Of a stretch of DNA of 60,495 nucleotides, positions 8,219 through 15,482 are shown in pieces. The stretch is taken from positions 158,625 through 219,119 of the forward strand of contig NZ_FNGM01000014.1 of the NCBI RefSeq assembly GCF_900102965.1, given 5' to 3'. The stretch is from Paenibacillus jilunlii (GTDB lineage: Bacteria > Bacillota > Bacilli > Paenibacillales > Paenibacillaceae). The first letter of the stretch is position 1. Every line of letters begins with the position of its first letter. Below the pieces are notes generated by a model. It was not told the origin of the DNA, did no database searches, and saw only the letters and a list, made by a program, of their open reading frames with translations. The position numbers were made by a program, and so were the translations under genes.

Positions 8219-8797
8219 ATGGGCATGGACATGGGGGGAGTATATGCAGGCTGGGGTCAGATTGTAACGATTGCCATTATGGCAATCGCACTGGGGATGG
8301 ATGCTTTTTCACTCGGTGTAGGCATCGGGATGAAGGGCATCCGTCTTTTGCATGTGCTGCAGCTCAGTCTTCTGATTGCTTTTTTTCATGTGCTGATGCC
8401 GCTGCTTGGCTTGTTTACGGGGAGCTATGTCGGGCATTTGCTCGGACAAGTTACTACTTATGCCGCCGGAGGGCTGCTCGTGCTGCTGGGTGGACATATG
8501 GTGTTCAACTCCTTCCGGGCGGATCATTCCCGCCGTGATCCCGTCAATCACCGCACATTCTGGGGGATGCTGCTGATTTCGCTCAGTGTAAGTGTAGATT
8601 CATTCTCCGTAGGGGTTTCCTTGGGGATGTTTGTGAATAGCATAGCACTAACCGTGCTTGCTTTTGGAGCCTGCGGCGGTCTAATGTCCATTTCGGGCCT
8701 GCTGCTGGGCCGGAGAGTCAGCCGTGGATTAGGGGATTACGGAGAGGCGTTAGGCGGCAGTATTCTGCTTGCGTTTGGCTTACTGTTCATCTTTTGA
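8219..8797 (+). CDS. mntP: Manganese efflux pump MntP
   Basis: MntP exports Mn(II) across the cytoplasmic membrane. The protein has six hydrophobic segments and the two family repeats around IALGMDAFSLGVGIG and LSVSVDSFSVGVSLG, whose acidic residues are known to be needed for Mn transport. Three in-frame ATG codons (8219, 8225, 8231) follow TTGGGGG. The exact start among them is open; an ATG at 8162 is too far upstream of the family's usual N-terminus. ywlE follows 53 nt later with its own promoter. In B. subtilis the orthologue is ywlD in the same place. Confidence 0.9.
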   Translation: MGMDMGGVYAGWGQIVTIAIMAIALGMDAFSLGVGIGMKGIRLLHVLQLSLLIAFFHVLMPLLGLFTGSYVGHLLGQVTTYAAGGLLVLLGGHMVFNSFRADHSRRDPVNHRTFWGMLLISLSVSVDSFSVGVSLGMFVNSIALTVLAFGACGGLMSISGLLLGRRVSRGLGDYGEALGGSILLAFGLLFIF

Positions 8798-8803
8798 TAC
8801 AAT
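8775..8803 (+). promoter_or_regulatory. Putative sigma-A promoter of ywlE
   Basis: TTGGCT (8775-8780), 17-bp spacer, TACAAT (8798-8803), with TGA before the -10 (extended -10). It overlaps the 3' end of mntP. Confidence 0.5.
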
Positions 8804-8849
8804 AACGGCACAACAAAAATCAATTTATTCTTTCATGGAGGTGGAAAGT

Positions 8850-9437
8850 ATGCTGCATATTTTATTCGTCTGCACAGGGAATACATGCCGTAGTCCTATG
8901 GCAGAGGGGCTTCTCCGGAAACTTGCGAAGGAGCGGGGAATTGACGTGGAAGTGCGGTCTGCAGGCGTTTCCGCCATTTCCGGTACTTCCATGTCCAGAC
9001 ATGCCGCGGCGATTCTGCGGGACGAAGGAATTCATGATCATATCCTGTCCACGCAGCTAAATGCAGAGACAGTAGCCTGGGCGGATCTGGTGCTGACCCT
9101 CACAGGGGGGCACAAACGCCACTTGCTGCAGTATTTTCCAGAAGCTGTTGCGAAGACTTATACCCTAAAAGAATATGTCTACGATGAAGAAGCCGTGAAC
9201 GCAGATATCCGTGAGCTGGATAGCCTCTATGCCGATGCCGAGCTTAGCCTTGCGCTGGGTGCGGAGCCCAAATCGGCCGATCTGCAGCGGATCATAGAAA
9301 TCCGTCAGCGGATTCCAAGCTTTGATATTTCCGATCCCTTCGGAGGTCCGCGGGAAGATTATGAGCTGGCCGCTGCCGAGATCCGTACAGCGCTGTACAG
9401 TCTTCTGGATAAGCTTGAGTCCTTACGTCGTTTGTAA
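8850..9437 (+). CDS. ywlE: Protein-arginine phosphatase YwlE (low-molecular-weight phosphatase family)
   Basis: YwlE removes phosphate from phospho-arginine residues placed by McsB, opposing the tag that directs proteins to ClpCP. The P-loop CTGNTCRS (C8 to S15) includes the Thr (T12) that distinguishes arginine phosphatases from tyrosine phosphatases in this family. The general-acid motif DPFGG is near residue 162. At 195 residues it is about 45 longer than the B. subtilis protein. The extra sequence sits between LKEYV and DISDPFGG and is acidic and helical. ATG 8850 has GGAGGTGG at 8837-8844; an upstream in-frame start at 8769 would overlap mntP and lacks support. Confidence 0.92.
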   Translation: MLHILFVCTGNTCRSPMAEGLLRKLAKERGIDVEVRSAGVSAISGTSMSRHAAAILRDEGIHDHILSTQLNAETVAWADLVLTLTGGHKRHLLQYFPEAVAKTYTLKEYVYDEEAVNADIRELDSLYADAELSLALGAEPKSADLQRIIEIRQRIPSFDISDPFGGPREDYELAAAEIRTALYSLLDKLESLRRL

Positions 9438-9442
9438 AGAGG

Positions 9443-9471
9443 TTGATTTTTCGCGGCCATTCCTTTAAGAT
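9443..9471 (+). promoter_or_regulatory. Sigma-A promoter of the ywlG-glyA transcript
   Basis: TTGATT (9443-9448), 17-bp spacer, TAAGAT (9466-9471), directly after the ywlE stop. Transcription would start near 9478, just before the riboswitch. Confidence 0.65.
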
Positions 9472-9489
9472 GAAATAAATATTACCCGG

Positions 9490-9566
9490 TTCCGGTGTAA
9501 CTGGCGACAAGTGTGGATCAAACCACGATGGAGCACTGGAATAAACGGCCGGTCGCCTGGGCAAAA
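9490..9566 (+). ncRNA. ZTP (pfl) riboswitch
   Basis: The conserved pieces of the ZTP/ZMP-sensing pfl RNA are present in order: GTGTAACTGGCGA (9495-9507), the GTGG...AACCAC stem (9512-9525) and the diagnostic CGCCTGGGCA (9554-9563) that forms the pseudoknot. A terminator hairpin follows immediately. ZTP riboswitches turn on folate and one-carbon genes when ZMP/ZTP accumulates. Location before ywlG-glyA (serine hydroxymethyltransferase) fits that role. End points are approximate. Confidence 0.85.
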
Positions 9567-9603
9567 GAGCACATCCGCAGCCACCTGCGGACTGCTCTTT
9601 TTT
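9564..9603 (+). terminator. Riboswitch-controlled terminator
   Basis: AAAGAGCA (9564-9571) pairs with TGCTCTTT (9593-9600), with an inner CCGCAG/CTGCGG stem (9575-9580/9585-9590) and a T-run to 9603. It is the expression platform of the ZTP riboswitch. Confidence 0.85.
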
Positions 9604-9635
9604 GTTTAAAATACAGCATACTTTTAGGCTCAGTT

Positions 9636-9732
9636 TTTCAATGAAATATAAGGATTTATATGTTTCGCTTGTGAATTATCCTTATATTTCTTGCTGAAAC
9701 GGTACTGTCCTATAAGGGACAGCAAAGCCGTT
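9636..9732 (+). other. Second structured leader segment before ywlG
   Basis: Two strong inverted repeats follow the riboswitch terminator. GAAATATAAGGAT (9643-9655) pairs perfectly over 13 bp with 9678-9690, and flanking TTTCA/TGAAA can extend the stem. AACGG...CTGTCC (9698-9710) pairs with GGACAG...CCGTT (9717-9732). No T-run follows. The role is unknown; it could affect mRNA stability or ywlG translation. Confidence 0.55.
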
Positions 9733-9758
9733 CTACTTGCTTGAGGGAGGCTTAAGTG

Positions 9759-10412
9759 ATGGATCATGTCATGAAGCAGGACTCACGGGTGAATCCGGCA
9801 AACAGCAATGCAGCCGGAGATGCCGGTCAACCGGCAGCGGCGGAGCTGTCTTTAACGGCTGCAACCGCTGCTGTGGTAAGGGAACTGTCAGACACCGGGA
9901 AGCTGGGGCCCGGTAAGATTCTTGTTGTGGGCGCAAGCACTAGTGAGGTGGCCGGGGTCCATATTGGCACCGGCGGCGCGCTTGAGGTGGCGCAGCAGCT
10001 GTTGGAGGGAATTGTGCAAGTCGCTGAGGAACGGGGATTTGATCCGGTATACCAGTGCTGCGAGCATTTGAACCGTTCGCTGGTGATGGAACGCTCACTG
10101 TTGGAGAAGCTAGGACTGAGGGAAGTATCGGCGGTGCCGATACCGGGAGCCGGTGGTTCAATGGCTGCTGCTGCGTACCGTTCGATGGCTGATCCTGTGC
10201 TGGCCGAAACGGTGGAGGCACATGCCGGTATAGATATCGGCGAGACGCTGATCGGCATGCATTTGCGCCGGGTAGCTGTCCCTTTTCGGCCAAGCCTGCG
10301 CTACATTGGTTCCGCCCGGGTGAATGCGGCCTGGAGCAGACCTCCGCTTATTGGCGGGGAACGCGCGGTATACCGTAATCCGGAGACCAGCGGATCACGC
10401 AGCTGCGATTAA
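9759..10412 (+). CDS. ywlG: YwlG family protein (UPF0340/TIGR01440), function unknown
   Basis: This is a conserved Firmicutes protein of unassigned function that neighbours glyA in many Bacillales. Recognisable family segments are KILVVGASTSEVAG, VHIGTGG, the CCEHLNRSLVMER stretch and the PGAGGSMAAAAY loop. The usual length is about 180-190 residues; this one has an N-terminal extension rich in Asn/Ala. GTG 9756 and ATG 9759 are both possible; ATG is chosen because GGGAGG at 9745-9750 is then 8 nt away. It lies downstream of the ZTP riboswitch, with glyA 94 nt further on. The rpiB gene that separates ywlE and ywlG in B. subtilis is missing here. Confidence 0.85.
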   Translation: MDHVMKQDSRVNPANSNAAGDAGQPAAAELSLTAATAAVVRELSDTGKLGPGKILVVGASTSEVAGVHIGTGGALEVAQQLLEGIVQVAEERGFDPVYQCCEHLNRSLVMERSLLEKLGLREVSAVPIPGAGGSMAAAAYRSMADPVLAETVEAHAGIDIGETLIGMHLRRVAVPFRPSLRYIGSARVNAAWSRPPLIGGERAVYRNPETSGSRSCD

Positions 10413-10422
10413 GGAAACACAG

Positions 10423-10451
10423 TTGGTTGACGGAATGCCGCTGATTATAGT
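10423..10451 (+). promoter_or_regulatory. Possible secondary promoter of glyA
   Basis: TTGGTT (10423-10428), 17-bp spacer, TATAGT (10446-10451). It would give glyA transcription independent of the riboswitch. Confidence 0.35.
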
Positions 10452-10506
10452 TTGTTTTTACACAGGAAGCATAAACTAAAGGAGCACTAGGGAGGAAATA
10501 AGAATC

Positions 10507-11754
10507 ATGGAACAATTGCGTAAGAGTGACCCGGCAGTACTGGAAGCGATGGGACTGGAGCTGAGCCGTCAGCGTGCCAATATTGAGCTTATTGCCTCGG
10601 AGAATATCGTCAGCGAAGCTGTAATGGAAGCGATGGGTTCTGTGCTCACGAATAAATATGCCGAAGGGTATCCCGGCAAACGGTATTATGGCGGTTGTGA
10701 AGATGTGGATATCGTAGAGAATCTGGCCCGTGACCGTGCCAAGCAGCTTTTCGGTGCCGATCATGCCAATGTGCAGCCGCACTCCGGTGCCCAGGCCAAT
10801 ATGGCAGTTTATCTTGCCGCGCTGAATCCCGGTGACACCGTCCTGGGGATGAACCTGGCGCATGGCGGTCATCTGACACACGGCAGCCCGGTGAATGCTT
10901 CCGGATTGCTGTATAATTTTGTGGCTTATGGTGTGCAGGAGGATACGTTCCTGATTGATTATGATGAAGTGCGCAAGGCTGCCTTCAAGCACCGCCCTAA
11001 GTTAATTGTAGCTGGAGCAAGCGCGTACCCGCGTACGATTGATTTTGAAGCCCTTGGTTCGATTGCGAACGATGTAGGCGCATTGTTCATGGTGGATATG
11101 GCCCATATCGCCGGACTGGTAGCCGCTGGTCTTCATCCGAGTCCCGTTCCGCATGCCCATTTTGTAACGACAACCACACACAAAACACTGCGCGGTCCCC
11201 GCGGAGGCATGATTCTCTGCAGACAGCCTTGGGCAGCAGCGATTGATAAGGCGGTATTCCCTGGCTCCCAAGGCGGACCGCTCATGCATGTGATTGCGTC
11301 CAAAGCCGTTTCCTTTGGCGAAGCTCTGCAGCCTTCGTTCAAAACCTATGCCGAAAATGTGGTCAAGAACGCCAAGGTGCTGGCAGAAACACTGATCGGT
11401 GAAGGAGTCAACATTGTATCCGGCGGTACAGACAACCATTTGATGCTGCTCGATACCCGTAACCTGAACATCACAGGCAAGGATGCGGAAAAGGTTCTCG
11501 ATTCGATTGGCATTACGGTGAACAAGAATGCTATTCCGTTTGATCCAACCAGCCCGTTTGTAACGAGCGGTATCCGCATCGGTACACCTGCAGTCACTTC
11601 GCGTGGAATGAACGAGCAGGCGATGGTAACCATCGGCCGGATTATCGCCAGTGTATTGAAGAATCCGAAGGATGAGGCCAAGCTCGCTGAGGCTGCCCGT
11701 GAAGTAGCCGCACTTACTGAGCAGTATCCGATTTATCCAGGTTTGCAATACTAA
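10507..11754 (+). CDS. glyA: Serine hydroxymethyltransferase
   Basis: GlyA converts serine and tetrahydrofolate to glycine and 5,10-methylene-tetrahydrofolate, the main one-carbon source for purine and thymidylate synthesis. It is a PLP enzyme of 415 residues, the usual length. The PLP lysine is K226 in VTTTTHKTLRGPRGG. Other family blocks are YAEGYPGKRYYGG and NVQPHSGAQANMAVY. ATG 10507 has GGGAGG about 10 nt upstream. Control by the ZTP riboswitch at 9490 is predicted, perhaps with an additional promoter at 10423. A strong terminator follows. Confidence 0.98.
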   Translation: MEQLRKSDPAVLEAMGLELSRQRANIELIASENIVSEAVMEAMGSVLTNKYAEGYPGKRYYGGCEDVDIVENLARDRAKQLFGADHANVQPHSGAQANMAVYLAALNPGDTVLGMNLAHGGHLTHGSPVNASGLLYNFVAYGVQEDTFLIDYDEVRKAAFKHRPKLIVAGASAYPRTIDFEALGSIANDVGALFMVDMAHIAGLVAAGLHPSPVPHAHFVTTTTHKTLRGPRGGMILCRQPWAAAIDKAVFPGSQGGPLMHVIASKAVSFGEALQPSFKTYAENVVKNAKVLAETLIGEGVNIVSGGTDNHLMLLDTRNLNITGKDAEKVLDSIGITVNKNAIPFDPTSPFVTSGIRIGTPAVTSRGMNEQAMVTIGRIIASVLKNPKDEAKLAEAAREVAALTEQYPIYPGLQY

Positions 11755-11796
11755 TCTGGCACAGCAGGACCAGCACTTTCAGACAGTGTTTACACA

Positions 11797-11840
11797 AGCC
11801 TCCGCAAACACCGGAACCCCCGGTGCTGCGGGGGCTTTTT
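11797..11840 (+). terminator. Intrinsic terminator of glyA
   Basis: AGCCTCCGCA (11797-11806) pairs with TGCGGGGGCT (11826-11835) around an inner CACCGG/CCGGTG stem, followed by TTTTT. Confidence 0.9.
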
Positions 11841-12055
11841 ATTGTCTATATAAGTTGAACTTTAGTTTTATATGTGGGTATAGTCTTAACTGCGGAGGAT
11901 GTTTGGACATCAGCCGCTGTTGTCGTAAGAATTCCTTGAATAGAACCGCCTTTAGCTGTTGAAATTGACTGATTATCCTTCCGGGCTCCTGCTCTTGTGG
12001 ATAAACGGACTAGATACTCAACTAACGCTTACTCACTGGTTTCTTCGTAAGTGAT

Positions 12056-12238
12056 AGTTGGAAAAAGGGAACTTATTTTTCCTGAAAATCAATAATCTTG
12101 AGGTTTAGGTGGAAAAAAGAAACCTAATTGGGCTATATTACCCGTCCAATGGTGAAATTAGCTGAATTAGTTAACCTTTTTCCACTTCATCTGCGGAGAA
12201 CAGATAGCTCAAGTAAATTAGTTAACCTTTTTCCACTT
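12056..12238 (+). repeat. Second cluster of the AT-rich dispersed repeat
   Basis: Two identical 23-bp units, AATTAGTTAACC continuing into CTTTTTCCACTT, lie at 12165-12187 and 12216-12238. Two related units are in the opposite orientation at 12056-12078 and 12107-12129 (AGGTGGAAAAAAG followed by AAACCTAATT). The core matches the units at 2804-2878. All known copies in this window are intergenic. Confidence 0.7.
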
Positions 12239-12470
12239 GGAGTTGCCGTAGGGTTCATGGAGGGGGAGTTTGGGGAGGCTGCGTAAGCAATTCACCTGAA
12301 AGAGGGAGTCGGATTCAGTATGTTTTCCCGCTATCGGTTGTAGGGCATTAGCAGGAATGTATGTTCTTAATTATTATTTAACCTGCTGCTTGGTTAGAGG
12401 AGGAATGAATTACAGGAGACTTGTTGCATAATGTTCACATTTAAAACCATAAATTTGTCGAAAATCCTCG

Positions 12471-12502
12471 TGAAATATTTATGAAAGTTCATGAAAATTT
12501 CA
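12471..12502. promoter_or_regulatory. Imperfect 32-bp palindrome, possible operator
   Basis: TGAAATATTTATGAAA (12471-12486) and GTTCATGAAAATTTCA (12487-12502) are inverted copies matching at 13 of 16 positions, with no loop. It lies in AT-rich DNA about 180 bp upstream of the upp promoter. The binding protein, if any, is unknown. Confidence 0.35.
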
Positions 12503-12679
12503 ACAATAATGGTGAAAGAAATGTGAAAAGTATTAAATGAGCAAAATGGCACAAACTAAGCCGCGTTAATCATTGAATTAAAGGAGAAAGATCTGGACCC
12601 TTCGCAGATTCAACCTGGGCAATAGACGGATTTGCGTCTGCAGAACCAGTCCTTCGTAGGTGAAATACACCCCGGGTGA

Positions 12680-12688
12680 TGATATAAT
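12680..12688 (+). promoter_or_regulatory. Extended -10 promoter of upp
   Basis: TGATATAAT is an extended -10 element. No good -35 is present 16-18 bp upstream, as is common for extended -10 promoters. It lies 80 bp upstream of upp. Confidence 0.5.
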
Positions 12689-12767
12689 AGACAGGATTTA
12701 GCCATGGGAGAAGCAAAAGCGCTTTCTGCGGCTATAAATAAGACTTACAATTACCGGAGGGACAAGA

Positions 12768-13397
12768 ATGGGAAAATTGGTGATTTGCGATCATCCTTTG
12801 ATTCAGCACAAATTAACATTTATTCGCGACGTGCGGACGAATACGAAAGAGTTCAGAGAGCATGTTGATGAAGTCGCTACACTTATGGCATATGAGATTA
12901 CACGGGATATTCCGCTGGAGACTATCACCGTGCAGACACCGGTAGCAGAGACACAGAGCAAAGTGATTTCCGGAAGAATGCTGGGTCTAATTCCGATTCT
13001 GCGTGCAGGACTGGGCATGCTGGAAGGCGTGCTGAAGCTGCTTCCTGCAGCCAAGGTAGGGCATGTTGGATTGTTCCGTGATCCGGAAACTCTTCAGCCG
13101 GTCGAATATTATATCAAGCTTCCTACGGATGTCCAGGAACGCGAATTGATTGTGATTGACCCGATGCTGGCTACAGGCGGCTCTGCCATTGCCGCAATTA
13201 CCTCGCTGAAGAACCGCGGATGCACCCAGATCAAGATGATGAACCTGATTGCCGCTCCGGAAGGTGTTGCTGCTGTACAAGCTGCCCACCCGGATGTAGA
13301 TATCTATGTTGCTGCGCTGGATGATCATCTGAATGAACACGGATATATCGTGCCTGGGCTTGGGGATGCCGGTGACCGGTTGTATGGAACCAAATGA
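12768..13397 (+). CDS. upp: Uracil phosphoribosyltransferase
   Basis: The salvage enzyme makes UMP from uracil and PRPP. At 209 residues it has the standard length. The PRPP-binding loop is VIDPMLATGGSA, and the uracil-binding C-terminal region includes HGYIVPGLGDAGDR. The N-terminal ICDHPLIQHKL is typical. ATG 12768 has a CCGGAGGG site. The gene precedes mnaA and the atp operon, as in B. subtilis, where glyA-upp are also neighbours. Confidence 0.98.
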   Translation: MGKLVICDHPLIQHKLTFIRDVRTNTKEFREHVDEVATLMAYEITRDIPLETITVQTPVAETQSKVISGRMLGLIPILRAGLGMLEGVLKLLPAAKVGHVGLFRDPETLQPVEYYIKLPTDVQERELIVIDPMLATGGSAIAAITSLKNRGCTQIKMMNLIAAPEGVAAVQAAHPDVDIYVAALDDHLNEHGYIVPGLGDAGDRLYGTK

Positions 13398-13478
13398 ACT
13401 TCAATGAAGTAGTAGTACTATAGAACAAACAAAGCAGACCAAACAATAATGAAGATTTGTGAAGAGAGGGTAGGGGTT

Positions 13479-14633
13479 ATGTCCAAAATTAAAGTGATGA
13501 CGATTTTCGGAGTGCGCCCCGAGGCGATCAAAATGGCGCCTTTGGTCCTGGAGCTTGCCAAGCATCCCGAGCATATTGAATCCGTTGTTTGCGTAACAGC
13601 GCAGCATCGGGAACTGCTGGATCAGGTGCTTGAAGTATTCAAGATTACTCCTGACTATGATCTGGATGTAATGAAAGACCGCCAGACGCTGAATGAAATT
13701 ACTATCCGGGTGCTGGAGGGACTGGAGCCGGTGCTTCGGGAAGCGAAGCCAGACCTGGTGCTGGTGCATGGGGATACACTTACCACCTTCCTCGCCAGCT
13801 ACGCTTCTTTTCTGCAGCAAATTCAGGTGGGCCATGTAGAAGCGGGACTCAGGACCTGGAACAAGCTGTCTCCGTATCCCGAGGAAATGAACCGTCAATT
13901 GACGGGGGTTCTTGCAGATCTGCACTTTTCTCCGACCGACTGGTCAGCGGGCAATCTGAGACACGAGAACAAAAAAGAATCAAGTATTTATATCACAGGC
14001 AACACCGTAACCGATGTGTTTCAATATACCGTACAGCCGGACTACCGGCATCCTGTACTGGATTTTGCTTCAGGAAAACGACTTATTTTAATGACGGCGC
14101 ACCGCAGAGAATCTCAAGGCGAACCGCACCGTCATATTTTCCGTGCTGTCAAAAGAATCGCTGATGAATTTGAAGATGTAGCTATAGTCTATCCTGTGCA
14201 TCCGAGTCCGGCAGTCAAGGAACCGGCGCATGAGATACTTGGCGGACATCCGAGAATCAAGCTGATTGATCCGCTGGATGTCGTTGACCTGCATAATTTT
14301 TATCCGCATACCCACCTGATATTGACCGATTCCGGCGGCCTGCAGGAGGAAGCTCCCTCCTTTGGAGTTCCCGTGCTTGTGCTGCGTGATACGACCGAGC
14401 GCCCGGAAGGGATCGAAGCCGGAACGCTGGAGCTTGTGGGCACGGACGAGGAGAAGGTGTATCAACGGACACATGCTTTATTGACTGATCAGGAGCTGTA
14501 TCAGTCCATGAGCCGGGCCGCCAACCCGTATGGAGACGGCAAAGCCTCCGAAAGAATTGTCAATGCGATTTTGCACCATTTCGGCGTAGTTCAAGACCGT
14601 CCGGAAGAGTTTCACAGAATGTTCACAAAATGA
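13479..14633 (+). CDS. mnaA: UDP-N-acetylglucosamine 2-epimerase (non-hydrolysing)
   Basis: MnaA interconverts UDP-GlcNAc and UDP-ManNAc, supplying ManNAc for wall-polymer linkage units and secondary cell wall polymers. Family motifs are GVRPEAIKMAPL, the HGDTLTT block, VGHVEAGLRT, YPEEMNR, TAHRRES and TDSGGLQEEAP. From ATG 13479, preceded by GGGTAGGGG, the protein has 384 residues, close to the B. subtilis length. An upstream ATG at 13449 has no ribosome binding site. Its product is the donor for TagA encoded at 36046, a functional link within this window. Confidence 0.95.
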   Translation: MSKIKVMTIFGVRPEAIKMAPLVLELAKHPEHIESVVCVTAQHRELLDQVLEVFKITPDYDLDVMKDRQTLNEITIRVLEGLEPVLREAKPDLVLVHGDTLTTFLASYASFLQQIQVGHVEAGLRTWNKLSPYPEEMNRQLTGVLADLHFSPTDWSAGNLRHENKKESSIYITGNTVTDVFQYTVQPDYRHPVLDFASGKRLILMTAHRRESQGEPHRHIFRAVKRIADEFEDVAIVYPVHPSPAVKEPAHEILGGHPRIKLIDPLDVVDLHNFYPHTHLILTDSGGLQEEAPSFGVPVLVLRDTTERPEGIEAGTLELVGTDEEKVYQRTHALLTDQELYQSMSRAANPYGDGKASERIVNAILHHFGVVQDRPEEFHRMFTK

Positions 14634-14770
14634 ACAAAGTAGCTTGAAATCGATATTCTGAATGCACCAAAATCAACATACAGTAAAACTGTACGGTTTA
14701 TATGGTTTTGGAATCTTTTGCTGTGATTATTTTCATACTTTCATCCGAAAAAGCCATTATTTTCGCTGGA

Positions 14771-14800
14771 TTGACAAACTCTTGTAACATTCAGTAAAAT
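14771..14800 (+). promoter_or_regulatory. Sigma-A promoter of the atp operon
   Basis: A perfect -35 TTGACA (14771-14776), 18-bp spacer and TAAAAT (14795-14800), 28 bp upstream of atpZ. A small hairpin TACAGT/ACTGTA (14679-14693), possibly the end of the mnaA transcript, lies upstream. Confidence 0.75.
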
Positions 14801-14827
14801 GAATGGGACTTCTAAGGATGTGTTGAA

Positions 14828-15082
14828 ATGAAGGGGCCTAATAAGCCTGCAGAACCGCATAAACAGACGGGTCACGCGCTCAAAGCCGTGAGTCTTGTCA
14901 GCGCTGTCGGGATCAATTTGGCCGCCTTTACACTGGGCGGTTATTTCTTGGGAGCATGGCTGGACGATAAGTGGAACAGCTCCGGTCTCGGGGTGGCACT
15001 TGGTGTCATTGTGGGTGTGTTGTGCGGGGTCACAGGTGTCATCTTCATTATTAAAGCTGTCATGGAGGAAAGTGATGGATGA
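14828..15082 (+). CDS. atpZ: AtpZ/AtpI family small membrane protein
   Basis: The 84-residue protein has two transmembrane segments, about residues 20-43 and 52-76, and matches the ATPase_gene1 (AtpZ) family. Members accompany F-type ATP synthase operons and are thought to aid assembly or Mg/Ca entry. The motif GGYFLGAWLDDK between the helices is characteristic. The start at 14828 follows AAGGATG. It is the first cistron of the operon, and its 3' end overlaps atpI by 8 nt. Confidence 0.85.
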   Translation: MKGPNKPAEPHKQTGHALKAVSLVSAVGINLAAFTLGGYFLGAWLDDKWNSSGLGVALGVIVGVLCGVTGVIFIIKAVMEESDG

Positions 15083-15452
15083 TCTGTCTCGATACCGCAA
15101 GGTATTGGCATTGGCAACACTTTGCTTCGTGGTTCTATGCGTTCTGGCTGCGGGCATATTCCCGGACTTCCGGAGTGTAGGCTTCGGCATGGCGCTTGGC
15201 GGAGCCATTGGATGCATTAATGTGACCTACCTGGGCTACAAAGTCCGGCAAGTGGCAGATACCATGGCGGGTGAAGGCAAGAGGCGTGTAAGCCTGGGGT
15301 ATCTGACTCGTGCTGCGCTTAGTCTCTTGGGAGTAATGGTAGCCTTTAAAGCACCGCAGGTTTTTAATATGATTGCGGTGGCCGGCAGTTTGCTCTTGGC
15401 TCCAATTCTTCTTATTATAATAGGAATTGGGTTTTCGCGTAGAGAAAGTTAA
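15075..15452 (+). CDS. atpI: ATP synthase subunit I
   Basis: AtpI is a four-helix membrane protein that helps assemble the c-ring of ATP synthase. This copy has 125 residues with four hydrophobic segments. ATG 15075 overlaps the end of atpZ and has GGAGG at 15064-15068; longer in-frame readings upstream would overlap atpZ extensively and are rejected. It belongs to the atp operon. Confidence 0.85.
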   Translation: MDDLSRYRKVLALATLCFVVLCVLAAGIFPDFRSVGFGMALGGAIGCINVTYLGYKVRQVADTMAGEGKRRVSLGYLTRAALSLLGVMVAFKAPQVFNMIAVAGSLLLAPILLIIIGIGFSRRES

Positions 15453-15482
15453 AGGCTACAATGGAGAAAGGGGTGAGAAAAA

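Larger units (their letters stand above)
11841..12767. other. Long intergenic region between glyA and upp
   Basis: About 930 bp without a supported gene. It contains four units of the dispersed AT-rich repeat (12056-12238), an imperfect 32-bp palindrome (12471-12502) and AT-rich DNA around it. There is also a hairpin-capable segment (AGACG/CGTCT near 12625-12643) and the upp promoter (12680-12688). The rest shows nothing recognisable. Confidence 0.55.

Noticed and set aside
12590..12680. PyrR-type attenuator before upp
   Set aside because: The PyrR-binding loop consensus is not found and the segment lies upstream of the predicted promoter.
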